A DNA stretch of 64,000 nt, from the NCBI GenBank assembly GCA_029582155.1, contig CM055900.1:48456736-48520735 (forward strand). The letters run 5' to 3'. Shown one piece after another: positions 23,072 through 33,919 of this stretch. The DNA is from Panopea generosa (Eukaryota > Mollusca > Bivalvia > Adapedonta > Hiatellidae). Position 1 is the first letter of the stretch. Every line of letters starts with the position of its first letter. The notes beneath the pieces were generated by a model. That model did no database searches and had not been told where the DNA came from. It was given only the letters and a program-made list of their open reading frames with translations. A program made the translations under genes and the position numbers.

Positions 23072-23210
23072 TTAAAATCCTCCGGAGAATTCGATGTCGG
23101 AATTGATCACGTTTGTCGACAGCTGAACGCCACAATGAAGCCAAATAACATCATTACGATGGTACAAAACGCAGACACGTTGTGAACGCGATGTCAGATT
23201 ACAATTATAC
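23072..23210 (-). CDS. Candidate terminal exon A (unknown protein)
   Basis: On the minus strand a polypyrimidine-containing acceptor (CCTTTCTAATAATACTTCAG) precedes an open stretch beginning YNCNLTSRSQRVCVLYHRND and ending FSGGF, then TAA with AATAAAG overlapping the stop. Length 45 residues, three cysteines. The exon would enter with one base completing a codon. A paralogous block lies at 23565-23673 with the same CAG|GTATAA junction. No family is recognised and no partner exon was found, so this could be a chance frame in a non-coding duplication. Confidence 0.25.
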
Positions 23211-23564
23211 CTGAAGTATTATTAGAAAGGAACATGATTATTTTTTCAAAGTAGCTAATCTAATTAAATAATCTTTTCTTGATCCGGCCTGATAAATCCA
23301 TATTTCCATTATAACAATCTTTAACGTTAATTGAACAAGTACTACTGCCGAATTCTTTTATATTGTAAGTGTGTTCCGAATCGTATTAAAACCATTTTCA
23401 TAGTCATTTTTAACACATTTATCTTTAACTTAACCTTACAATTGATTTAACAAAATTTCCAGTCTAGTTATGTAAGCTCACTTTCATTTTTCGTCACCAT
23501 CGAGGCTAGTTTTCGGCAATTAGGCTTTCCCAATTTCCCAAAGAGAATTGCACGCCAGGTTATA

Positions 23565-23673
23565 TCACTGCTGCCGATAAAGCATGTCATCGTGAAGTGG
23601 AATAACATCAAATAGGAAATGCAAGCACACATTGACGATGTGATCGCACTCTTCTGTCACCTTGCACTTATAC
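23565..23673 (-). CDS. Candidate exon B, paralogue of exon A
   Basis: The minus strand after ATACTATCAG reads YKCKVTEECDHIVNVCLHFL and FDVIPLHDDMLYRQQ before TGA. It is homologous at the nucleotide level to block A (offset about 463 bp; both have DVI.LH and Y.C), but ends about ten residues earlier. Surrounding non-coding sequence is also similar, so the duplication unit is larger than the putative exon (about 23035-23240 and 23495-23700). Confidence 0.22.
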
Positions 23674-23699
23674 CTGATAGTATCGACACAATGGATTTA

Positions 23700-24735
23700 T
23701 TATCTATTCAGTTGTTTTTCTAAATCTTGATGATTTGTAACAAATTCCGAAGGTTCCTAATATTACACAGTGATATGCGGCATATCCTCTGGTACATTAT
23801 CTTACAAATTGTTTGAGCTGTGTAAGAAACCATGCCCTCAACTGACATATTAGAACGTGGTCTTTCGGGAAATGCACGATCATTATATAATTGCAACGAG
23901 ATTTTAATCTGTATTTCACTCTGCTCGGGGTCTTATACAAAGCCACTTACCTGGAAACACCTAATATTTAAATGGTAACTAATAGTATAATCACATTATT
24001 TCAATCGGACGGATTTGCAGTTACGAATAAAATAGCTATACATTCCCAATGTTTTGAGATAAGTAATAAGTAATGTATCAGTTACTGATACGAGCGTACC
24101 ATGACTGTAAATATATAAAACCTGCACGTTTGAAAGACATAACTTGACAGCATACGTTAAAGACAATTAAACTGATCATGTACTAAAATGCAGGTTAGAA
24201 TCATGCAATAATATTTACATAATATAACCGCAGCGTTCATTCGGGTGTGAAGTATGCGCCCTAAATGTGTCGTGTAAAACATAACTACTGCAAGAAATGC
24301 GCATGCTCTCAAATAATGGAATATTTTTTTCTGAGATACTACTACCTTACATGCATGTGTACCAAATTTTAGGTAAGTGAATCTTGTACGTTAATGTATC
24401 TTGAACGTTCACAAAATTAAGTCCGTTCCTTATATGTAGTGTAGTAACGTATTTGATCAGCAGGTCATAATTATCGATGTTGTTACAGCATTTCACCGGT
24501 AACTTAATTTCGTCCTATATGCATAATAAGTTTGAAAAGGTACACGGAACATCAAAACAGTAATGTCTCATTTATTGGAATTTGATATTTCTGACTCAAT
24601 AATCTACTAAAATATCTCTGAAACATTCTTTTTTATCGTTAAACATTGCCGAAGCGAATATAATGGTCGTTCAAGGGTATGAGTGTGTATGAAAAAAAAC
24701 AATAGAGCCATTTAAAGTATCTGCACATAGATAAC
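23700..24735. other. Intergenic DNA, no recognised features
   Basis: Nothing supportable is seen. Confidence 0.4.
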
Positions 24736-24741
24736 TCCTAG

Positions 24742-24894
24742 ATAGAGTCTCTTACATGAGTTCCAATTCATACTGAATTTATGAAACGAGTTAGATTAAA
24801 TTATATGATTCGAGGCTCCTTTCGAGAATTATATCATTTCACCTAAAAGGTTTCATAAATTCAATATGAAATTGGTACGAATGTAAGACTCTAT
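24742..24894. mobile_element. Palindromic MITE (foldback) of about 153 bp
   Basis: The sequence is one long imperfect palindrome: ATAGAGTCTCTTACATGAGT on the left, ATTGGTACGAATGTAAGACT then CTAT on the right, with TGAATTTATGAAAC / GTTTCATAAATTCA and CGAGGCTCCTTTCGAG in the centre. The ends carry TA, consistent with a Tc1/mariner-type TA target, though the duplication cannot be separated from the inverted repeat. Confidence 0.65.
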
Positions 24895-24896
24895 TT

Positions 24897-25025
24897 ATCA
24901 CATAACTAACATTTGAGAGAAAAAAAGAATTCAAGGCGAAAGCCTGGTGAACTATCATTCATTGTAACAAATACAACACATAACTAACATTTGAGAGAGA
25001 AAAAAAATTCAAGGCAAATACAACT
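24897..25025. repeat. Tandem duplication with 77-bp offset
   Basis: CACATAACTAACATTTGAGA followed by an A-run and ATTCAAGGC occurs at 24899 and 24976, directly to the right of the palindromic element. Confidence 0.7.
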
Positions 25026-25430
25026 AAATTGGTAAAGGTTTAATGTGTTGTTTTGTTTCTATTTCTTTACTGACAGATATTGGATCTATTCCAGCAAGCA
25101 AAACTTGAAGAGGAATCGTACACAAACAATATTATTTGAATTGTTTTGCTTCAAATATATGTACAGAACACTTATGTTGTTTTTGTCTGCCGTTATACAC
25201 ATGTTCAGTATGTTTGTCATCAAGGACACCTATTGATTTTAAGTGACTCCTTCAAACAATATTTGTCTTTCATCACATTAATTAGTGAGTGTTGTTACTA
25301 AGCTGCAACTCTCCGTTTTAATTACAAAACGGTTGATTAATATTAATTAAGTTTTCCGTAGCCATCATTGTGCAGTAAAGAGGTTCTTTCCGAAAAACAA
25401 AACAGACACTCAACGTGTATATATATATAT

Positions 25431-25892
25431 ATAATAGCTATGAAAATCAAAGCGCGTTTTATAACTTGAGCTAAGGGCAGCGTGTATTGTATAATCAGTT
25501 TTTATCGCAAACCTCACTGCACTTACACATGCTCTGCGGGAAGCGTAATCTAGACACGCTCGGACTGCACAGGTCTTATCGTTAGCCTTGTGTCGTTCTA
25601 ATAATGCATAATGATAACCATGTTTTATGACACATATGTGCTTTACATGTATTGCATAATAATAACTGGTCACAATGTGACCCATTCAATGCATCCTTAG
25701 TTCAGGTGTTTTTTTAAACCCTTGGCAAGATTTATAAATAATAGCTATGAAAATCATAGCGCGTTTTATAACTCGAGCTAAGGGCAGCGTGTATTGTATA
25801 ATCAGTTTTTATCGCAAGCCTCACCGCATTTACACAAGCTCTGCGGGAAGTGTAATCTAGACACGCTCGGACCGCACAGGTCTTGATCGCTA
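25431..25892. repeat. Direct duplication of about 158 bp
   Basis: ATAATAGCTATGAAAATCA followed by AGCGCGTTTTATAACT and continuing to CACAGGTCTTATCG/GATCG and TAGCC occurs at 25431-25588 and 25737-25892 with about 93 percent identity by eye. The copies are separated by unique sequence and by TTGTGTCGTTCTAATAATGC, which recurs at about 26250. Confidence 0.85.
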
Positions 25893-26149
25893 GCCTTTTC
25901 ACACATACGCAATTAGCTCTGCTGGGAGCATGAAGGATTAGCTCGTCGCTGATTGGTCAGTTACCTGGTCAGTGGAGATAATTTGTCTCAGTTATTACTC
26001 AAGACACTCTCGGAACACACGTAGTTATTTGTTACCCCCACCACCCTCTGATCCACACAGATCAGGTACATGTATATGGTCCATAATTCCGTTTAGATAT
26101 TTAACATTATTGTTGGAGTGGCATATTCTATCGAATCTTTAACATTTCT

Positions 26150-26410
26150 TTTCTTTTTTCGGTATTATTTGAATATTTGCAATATATGTTATTGATATTA
26201 TGGCACATGTGTGCCTTGCTTCTGAAGATGTAATGTATATAACATTTATGGCACATGTGTGTCGTTCTAATAATGCATAATGATAACCATGTTTTATGAC
26301 ACATATGTGCTTCTTTTTTTTATATTAGTTGAATATTTGCAAAATATGTTTTTGATATTATGGCATATGTGTGCCTTGCTTCTGAAGATGTAATGTATAA
26401 AACATTATAC
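26150..26410. repeat. Interleaved short duplications with palindromic GGCACATGTGTGCC
   Basis: GATATTATGGCACATGTGTG followed by CCTTGCTTCTGAAGATGTAA occurs near 26193 and 26355, and the 55-bp stretch CGTTCTAATAATGCATAATG...ACACATATGTGCTT near 25593 and 26254. The pieces are shuffled relative to the 25.4-25.9 kb duplication. Confidence 0.7.
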
Positions 26411-26419
26411 ACACAGTGT

Positions 26420-28970
26420 ATAGCGGTTAAAATATTTGAACATGTGTATGTTCGTAAAAAAGTGTAGGTTCCAAATTCATATTGTGGAATTAGTTATAAT
26501 ATATATTTGTTTATGTCATGCTTTACATGGCATATACGCACTTTGGCTTTTTGATAAATATGATCCTATAAACATAAATGAATATAAATGGCACACAAAA
26601 TCATGGAAACTTATTGTTTAATAATGTGTGCTTGCTGTAATTGTCCAGTCTATTACATTTGCTACTTAAATATATCTGAAGTGTAATACACCGACCTTTT
26701 ATACAATATTTTATATAAATTTGATCGTTATCTAGTCTAAGGAACGACTTAAGCTTAATTGAATATACGTCAACATAGACAGGCTAACCAACAAGGCATA
26801 ATGTGCTGTCAATGTGTTCATGTTAGTGATGATGGTATAATATTGCACGGAATGTAGACTCCGTTTTCACCGACCTTAAACGATGTCATGACGGTTTAAA
26901 CTTGAAATGGTATCATATGCACTGCTTTGTTCCCTATTCGCAGCTTATCATCATTAGCTTATATATCCAAACCTATTTTAGCTATGACGTTGTTTAATAG
27001 CTGCGTGTAGCGATTTATTGGTGATGATAAGAAGCTTTCAAATAATATCATATGTATATCAATGTTACATATTAAATTAATGCACTAAGTCTTGATAATT
27101 GTAAAACTGTAAAACATATACGCATAGTGGCATCAAGTTAACTACTTTTGAAACAGTTAATTTCAGAAAGTTAATCCTGACTGACGGATTTACCGAGCTA
27201 CGCTCTTTCCTCCGTCGCTACACACAAATAACAGAACGACAAAATAATAACAGCATTACCCCTTGGTATATATATATACGACAGCATCGACGTGTTTGGT
27301 GCACAATACATGGAAACGAAACAGGTGATGCTTTTCGCAGATAGTCATAAAAATATAACAATTAACCTTCATATAATCCATAATCCTTGTTGTACTTCAT
27401 TATACTTATAATTTTATTGTGTTTTAGTTTGAATTCAATACATGACCAGAGTTTGCATCCGGATCCATTTTATAGGTAATAACAGTACAGTGTTTGTTAA
27501 ATTGATTGGGTATTAGGTCGTGCCTCGGATCGAACTGGCGGCCTCAGAAATTAGTAGTTAACACCCTATATACAGCATCGGCACTCGCATCCTGTATTTG
27601 ACAGTGATACGATCATTAACGTAGTTCCTTACTGTCACTTTAATTGTAATGAATAGCATTTTGATGTTTTTGCTTCATCGTTCTCCAAGATAATGAATGT
27701 TACAGCTCTAGTTCTAACTGATCTAAATGGTAACTAATGTCATACGGACACGTTTCTAGTTTGATCATAATGGAAAATGCCCCATTAGTTTGGGCTTGAA
27801 ATTAATGACAAATGATTTGATATCAATAAAACACCAAACTAACTGCTTCATTATGTTACATCATACTTCAATTGATTCATTCACAAATGACGGTTTCAAA
27901 TGGAAAAATCCATTATTTAATTATCAATAAACATTGATTCCATTTATGTTTTGCAACTTTGTGTTTATCTTATTTGTGCAAAGAGAGTGTACTGCATGCC
28001 ACCAAATTGCAATTTACAATTTTAGACTTTATGTAAGAGGTTATGCACTGCTTATGTCGTCGTAATAAAGTTTTGTAGTGTTTATCACCGACAAAATTAT
28101 TATACGCGACAGGGACTATCGGTTATCATTTTTTTTCATGTATTTTAAGCATGAACGAACCAAACAATATTGTAGACATTGTATTATATAATTAAAAAAT
28201 AATGCATAACATAAACGTAGCACAAGAACAATAATAACCAAATAAGAAGGTGTTTGAAAAATCATTAAAACTCAGCTATCAGTATTTTCAAAGTCTTTGG
28301 TTTTATATTTGCAGTCAATCGGCATACATTGTTATCGTATATAGCTACTGAAAATTTATGTTCTCCATTTCTAAATTGTTTATTTAATAATTCTTTATTT
28401 TAGTTGTATGTTGTTTTATTTATATTCTTTTTTCTCTCGTAAAATATTGATTTCTATTTTATAATGATATACTTAAATTTAATATGTAGTCCTAAAAGCA
28501 ATGCCATTCACGCATGTGCAAATAAGAGCGACAGAAGTTTGAGAATTGAAGCGATTCCATTGCTTGTTAAATGAGGTTAAACACAAAGAATTATAAAGTA
28601 CGTCCGAAACTGACTATATATTTACTTTATTTCTGTCATATTCTACCTACCTTTTTCGTTGGATTACCAACTGACATATAAACTGTGTTCGGAAATATAA
28701 CTTATCTTCCTTGTAAAGAAGTGAGTTTCCCCGAATCTTCAGTGCTCTTTCTATACATTTACCACAATAACTCCTTTATCCACGCCTTTTGAAAAGATTT
28801 ATTTAAGCTATTTAGCTTGCTTTATAATCGACTTAGTCAGTGTTAAATAATTATGTATATTTGTACATTTTATATGTGTATATCTTGGGAAAGAATTCTT
28901 AAATGACATATGTTTATATGTGAGTTTGTACATATTGATACAGTTATTCAAAGTCGATCTAACAGTTAGA
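26420..28970. other. Long intergenic stretch with one SINE remnant
   Basis: No gene is recognised over about 2.5 kb. At about 27515-27595 the minus strand has CCGCCAGTTCGATCCGAGGC, a box B match in a tRNA-like fragment. Confidence 0.4.
27515..27595 (-). mobile_element. tRNA-like SINE fragment
   Basis: The minus strand has a box B (AGTTCGATCC) preceded about 50 bases upstream by a degenerate box A region (TGCTGTATATAGGGTGTTAA). Only the head is recognisable. Confidence 0.4.
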
Positions 28971-28984
28971 TATCCCAAGACTTT

Positions 28985-29440
28985 TGTCATTTGATTTATA
29001 ATTGATAACGTCTCACTACACAGTTGAATTTTGTACCACATAAGAAAAGGTGTAATATTTCCACGGTACAAAATATTCAACATCTAATTTTATTTTAATT
29101 TTTATTTTTCTATAACAGAGATGTATCAGCACATACAAATGCACAATAACTGTTAGGTTGACCAACTTGTACTTTTAATGACAGCACAATAACATCCAAA
29201 GACATTTTTGAAAGTCCCCAATTGCGCATAAATATATGCATGTGTTAAAAATCATTGACATGTCATTTTTTAACACCAGTGTATGTAATGCCAGATTTTG
29301 CTCTAATCTTCTACAGCAATATATCACAACCACTATGAACCATTTTGAAAATATTTCAAACCAAACAACAAAGGGCATTTATAAGCGCAGGAATTATGTT
29401 ACCGTGGCAAAAAAGGGTGCAATTACGTAGTGAGCCGTTT
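28985..29440. repeat. Diverged direct repeat, left copy
   Basis: Shares TCTCACTACA, ATGTATC.GCACATA, TTTTTTAACACCA, ATCACAACCACTATGAACCATTTTG-like and AAGCGCA...TTAC.GTGG segments, in order, with 30925-31360 (offset about 1922 bp). Identity is roughly two thirds by eye. Confidence 0.6.
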
Positions 29441-29855
29441 AGGGAGGGCGCGCCACTTTGTAGACAAAATATAACGCGCGACAACTGTAGTTAATCATCT
29501 GTTCAAAAAGTGCATTTAAAAGTTGATTTATGTCGATTTTAGGGACTAATGTAAACAGACAAACTTCATTTTTTTGGCAAAATTTCCCATTTTTCACAAC
29601 TAAAAGCCGAATGTTTTGTCCCATTACATTTCAATGCTAATTGATTGTAAGTTTTCAGTTGCTGAAAGTTTTTCTTTTAAAATGCCTCTGTTTTGTGTAA
29701 ACGTGTGTACATTGTCTAAATTTTATACTAGATTCTGTGTTTTAAACATGCCACAATATGGAAATTGCTATTTAAACATCAAGATTAAATTATTTCAAGT
29801 TTTAATATAGGCTAAGTATTTAGAAATAAGACGAGATTCATGTGCAGTTATTCGA

Positions 29856-29907
29856 TTAATAGTTAAAAAGCATTTATTCGATTAATAGTTAAAAAGCATT
29901 TGATGAT
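29856..29907. repeat. 26-bp perfect tandem duplication
   Basis: TATTCGATTAATAGTTAAAA followed by AGCATT is present twice head to tail. Confidence 0.85.
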
Positions 29908-30339
29908 ATCGCTTATAATCATTCCCTTAAATTGTGCAAATAACTGGAATTAGACACAAGAAAATACAAATGGTACGATTTTATAACATATTAGGCAAAA
30001 CTTCAAAATTATAAGCGACAAGCCACTAAATATCTAAATATCGACTACTGAGATGGGTACATTTTTCTCACCCAAAACTATGTTATCTCTATAAAAATGA
30101 AGTAAGTACATTCCTAACATGGTCAATCTAATATGCATGAACAGGTGAAAAAATAAATATCTGTAACAGACAATCTTGACACTTTTCATGGTAAAACATT
30201 CCCACAACTTTTGGTCATTCAATTTCAGCCTTTCAAAGAAGATGTGCTAGAATGTTACAATATAAACAGGGACTGTTTTTAGCCTTCCTTGAAACATATG
30301 ATAATAAGTAAAAACCATGTACATTGCTAAGTTGGTAGA

Positions 30340-30895
30340 AACAAATCTGAACAACCGGTTCTTATAAACGGTTTTTGTAATTCCCATTTTGTTTTACCTT
30401 TTTTGGGCCCCTCCTGACCCCTTAAGACAGTGGACAGTCATATTTACAAATCTGAACCTCCTTGACCAAACAATGCATCTGTAAAAATATCAGTAAAAAT
30501 CAGTTCATATTTTTTAAAATAAAGATATGTTTATTATAATGACATGTATCACCTAATTGAACCCTCGGGCGTGTTTTTCTTATAACCCCAGAGACACCAT
30601 TTTAACAAATCCTATAGAACTATAGTTGGTTATCTTTATTTCATAAATGTTTTCAAAACTTGTTTCATGAGAGTTATTGGCTATTTTAGTAAGGCGGCCA
30701 TATTGAATTTCAGATAAAAAAGATTTCTGTATGGTCTCCAATGCAATAGAAACATATATGTGAAGTTAAAGTTTAATTGGCCTAGAGTTTCAGAGAAAGT
30801 GCTGCTAACGGACAACAGACGACGCACAACAGACGCCAGACTACGCGCCATCGTAGACACCCTTCTGACATTTGGCCAGAAGAGCTAAAAAGTAT
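30340..30895 (+). mobile_element. Dispersed repeat with GAC-rich end (single-unit copy)
   Basis: Matches 43920-44465 over its length: ACCGGTTCT, TTTTTGTAATTCCCA, GGGCCCCTCCTGA, TTAAGACAGTGGA, CTGAACCTCCTTGAC, TGAACCCTCGG, ATAGAACTATAGTTGGTTAT, GTGAAGTT, TTTAATTGGCC and GAGAAAGTGCTG, ending in GGACAACAGACGACGCACAA and CGCGCCATCG. Its terminal CCCTTCTGACATTTGGCCAG then AAGAGCTAAAA is uninterrupted and serves as the empty site for the foldback insertion at 44465. No coding capacity. Confidence 0.8.
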
Positions 30896-30924
30896 CTGTT
30901 TCATTGTTGCTCGTCTTTTTAAAA

Positions 30925-31360
30925 TATTTGATCATATTTTTCCTCAGTTCTCACTACATTGTCGAATTTAGTTCTGTATAAGATAATGTCCAGGATTTCA
31001 AATATTTCAACGTAGAATTTATTTTAAGTATATATAGCAGAAATGTATCCGCACATAAAATGCACAGTATAGTTTAGGTCGACCAGCTTGGTTATCAAGA
31101 CACTGCAGAATTTTTTAAAATGAGTCCTAAAATGCTCATGAATACATGCATCTGGTAAAATTATTTACAAGTCATTTTTTAACACCAATGGTGTCTTATT
31201 TTTGCAGTATATCCTTGCCAGTTTTTTCTCTAACCATCAGCAGCATGAAATCGCAACCACTATTAACCATTTTGTTCTTAACAAAATTACGTAGAACTTT
31301 TTAAGCGCAAGTTTACTGTGGTAGAAAAGAGAAACAACTGTGTAGTGATATGTAAAAGCA
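30925..31360. repeat. Diverged direct repeat, right copy
   Basis: Right copy of the repeat at 28985-29440. The dispersed repeat at 30340-30895 lies between them. Confidence 0.6.
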
Positions 31361-31364
31361 TATG

Positions 31365-32490
31365 ATTGTATTTTGTTTTCTCTGGGAAAAAATTACGAAC
31401 GAACTAAGATTCATGTTAAAAAAGTATTATCACTATAAACAAGTCCATCAAAAGTTTCAAAAGGGGTATAATTTAATGTTGTTTATTTCATAGATAATAT
31501 AAATGGAAAACGTATGATGCTTGAACTGATTCAAAAGTCATAATTATCTATTTCTTGCACTACTCAGATTTTAAAAAACAGGTTGATTTAAAATTTTCTA
31601 TTCACGTCAGATGAAATAAATACTGTTATCGACAGGAAATGGTACACGTTGCACGCTGTTGACGACAATAAATCCGTTTTAATGCTTTTAAATATTTTTA
31701 CATGCGATTGGCAAATTCAGATAAGCTAAAATAACTTTAATGTACATAGAATATGAATGAACACTGCTATAAACGCTTAATGGACTTCATAGTTTTTTTT
31801 ATACCTTTACGTATATAATATTTTTATCATTAATCATGTTTCATTGGACAAGGCATTACCAATAGTGACCGCAGGCATGAGTAACGGACCTTGGCTAGGG
31901 GTGAATTGGTATTAATGTTTTTAATCTTTTTATCGTTTTTTTTTTTTTATATTATGTAAGTTGTTTTTATTTGGATGGATTGAACATAGATTTGACATTT
32001 TGACAATTAACTAAATTTGAAGGGACGTTAGACTAGCTGGGTTCCGTTATTCATTCCTGTGACGCGCACGTGAACTAACAAAACGAAAAGGTTAGATTAG
32101 TGACAAGAAAATGCCATGTTTCTCTAATACCGATTTTTATAGAAACGCCATTAGCGTCACTTATTTGAAGTGTGGAAATCACTCACGCGTAATGTTTAAA
32201 TTACCTAGCAAAGCATATGTACAGTGACAATGCCATTTGCAAAATACTTTGAAAATATTAAGTCACATTTTTTTGCAATAAGTTCTTCTGTATCCATCGG
32301 CTCAGAAATAAAAGATACTCAAAATGGATAAGATGTCATTAACACAAAAAAACAACAACAAAAAAAACAAAACAAATCGCATGTGCCAAATACGCACATG
32401 ACATTCTATATAATACATATACTGCATTGTTTTATAACAAACATCTTCCCAATATGGGTTTTCTGACGCAGAAGATGAGATATGCAAATG
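31365..32490. other. AT-rich DNA downstream of the aquaporin
   Basis: Presumably contains the 3' untranslated region of the minus-strand aquaporin in its right part. No other feature is seen; there is a T-run at 31938-31949. Confidence 0.4.
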
Positions 32491-32492
32491 TT

Positions 32493-32708
32493 TTACAGTC
32501 TGAGATCGTCATTCGATGGAGATCTTGGTGTGAACGAAAGCTCTGTTGTGACCGGGCTGTCACATCGTTGTTCACTTTCTACAGTGAATGTAATCTTCTT
32601 GCGGCGGAATGAACTTCTAAATCTTTGGATGTCCTCGGAAGAGCATTGTGTATATTCGTATGTGAAACCTCCTATGATGCCGCCGATCACTGGACCTACC
32701 CAATAAAC
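32493..32708 (-). CDS. Aquaporin, coding exon 3 and stop (residues 213-283)
   Basis: The last coding exon begins after TTTGCAG and opens with VYWVGPVIGGIIGGFTYEY, the sixth membrane helix of aquaporins (DHW|VYWVGP across the junction). About 50 residues of cytoplasmic tail follow, ending SPSNDDLRL before TAA. The tail is rich in Ser, Thr, Arg and acidic residues (for example FRRKK and TPRSPS), so phosphorylation or trafficking control is plausible but not shown. The tail has no recognisable domain. I did not find a convincing polyadenylation signal just downstream on the minus strand; the nearest plausible AATAAA (TTTATT on plus) lies near 31967. Confidence 0.93.
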   Translation of the reverse strand, partial: VYWVGPVIGGIIGGFTYEYTQCSSEDIQRFRSSFRRKKITFTVESEQRCDSPVTTELSFTPRSPSNDDLRL

Positions 32709-33838
32709 CTGCAAATAATACATCCATTTAAACGTATATTTGTGATTTTAACTTTATTCAAGAATTAGTATATGTTCATGAGCTATAGGGTTAAAAACAG
32801 TACAAGTTGTATATGACATCACATTTCCTGGTGAATGAACACCTCAGATAAATATATATATGAATAATTTATATATAATATATATGACTCTTAGTACTGT
32901 ACTTTCGCAAAAAAACTGGTTAAGTTTCTCACATCAACTGTTTGGATTTGCATGTAGCTGGGTTCGACCCACGGCCGTGCCATGGCGACGTTTTGAAGTG
33001 TTTTGGTACTGCTGTGGTTTCAAACCTATACTAGGTTTTACACATTCTATAAATCGTAACAAGTACCTTTAAGATTAGAAATTTTAACTGTGGTGTCATT
33101 GATATGCTGCAAAGTTCGGTATATCCACTAATTGTTGTCAGGCTTTTAGATGAGGCAACTACTATTCCATAAATTGTTATTGCAAAACATCATAAAAGGT
33201 ATATGCAGCGGATGTAATCAAACTATAGTTGTGTCACATAAACTTAATGTAATAATAGAAATATTGATTGTGTCATATTAATAACTGACATTGTTGTTTT
33301 GTTTTAAAATCTGTGGTGAAGACATCATATTCTGTCTAATGTAAATCCCTTTTATTTCGGGTAATTTTTATATATGAAGTGGGTGGGGTACATTTCTAAC
33401 ATGGTCATGGTTGTCCCTTCTTTCATCAATTATTAGCAAGTTCTTAAATTAGCGTGTTGACAATTATTCCCAAATATTTAATTTGACAGATATCTTACAG
33501 AGTTAGTATTCATCCATTTCCGAATTGTTCCACTACATTTTGTTTGCCATAGTTGTTTAAAACAATAAATTGTAGTTTGTTCGCAAATAATAGTAAATAT
33601 AAAACTCACTTATAATGCCTGCTCTACAGAATAAACGCCCAATCAATAATATGCTCGTCTAAAAAACAACACTAATGAAATCAGAATCATCTACTATGTG
33701 CTAGCTTTGTGACCACTGTGAACTTAATGCGATATAAACTTCAAAGCTGAATTAGCCTGTATTCATGGTACTCGACAATATACGTTTAACAATCAATGAC
33801 ACCGCGTTGCAAGTGTTTCAGTATAAAACCACATATAC
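32709..33838 (-). other. Aquaporin intron 2
   Basis: A 1130-bp phase-0 intron running GTATAT to TTGCAG on the minus strand. Its position (between DHW and VYW) matches the last intron of vertebrate classical aquaporin genes. It holds only AT-rich sequence and a short GC-richer patch near 32950-32990. Confidence 0.9.
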
Positions 33839-33919
33839 CCAATGGTCTCTCCATTGATTGGTTAAAACTGCAGGTCCAAAAGATCGGGCAGGATTCATTC
33901 CACAGCCAGTGTAATCAAA
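33839..33919 (-). CDS. Aquaporin, coding exon 2 (residues 186-212)
   Basis: An 81-bp, 27-codon exon flanked by TTCTAG (acceptor) and GTATATG (donor), phase 0 at both ends. It encodes [14 protein letters not shown] and continues to DHW. It holds the second NPA motif (residues 194-196), Arg197 of the selectivity filter, and Cys191 at the position of the mercury-sensitive Cys189 of human AQP1. With Phe59 and His182 the filter is F/H/C/R, the pattern of water-selective channels rather than glycerol channels. Size and phase equal those of the 27-codon third coding exon of vertebrate AQP1 and AQP2, which supports the splice sites. It was too short to appear as a long open frame and was found by reading the minus strand between the flanking exons. 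Confidence 0.95.

Noticed and set aside
32945-32990. Box B-like GGGTTCGACCCACGG in the aquaporin intron
   Set aside because: No box A at the right distance, so a tRNA or SINE call is not supported.
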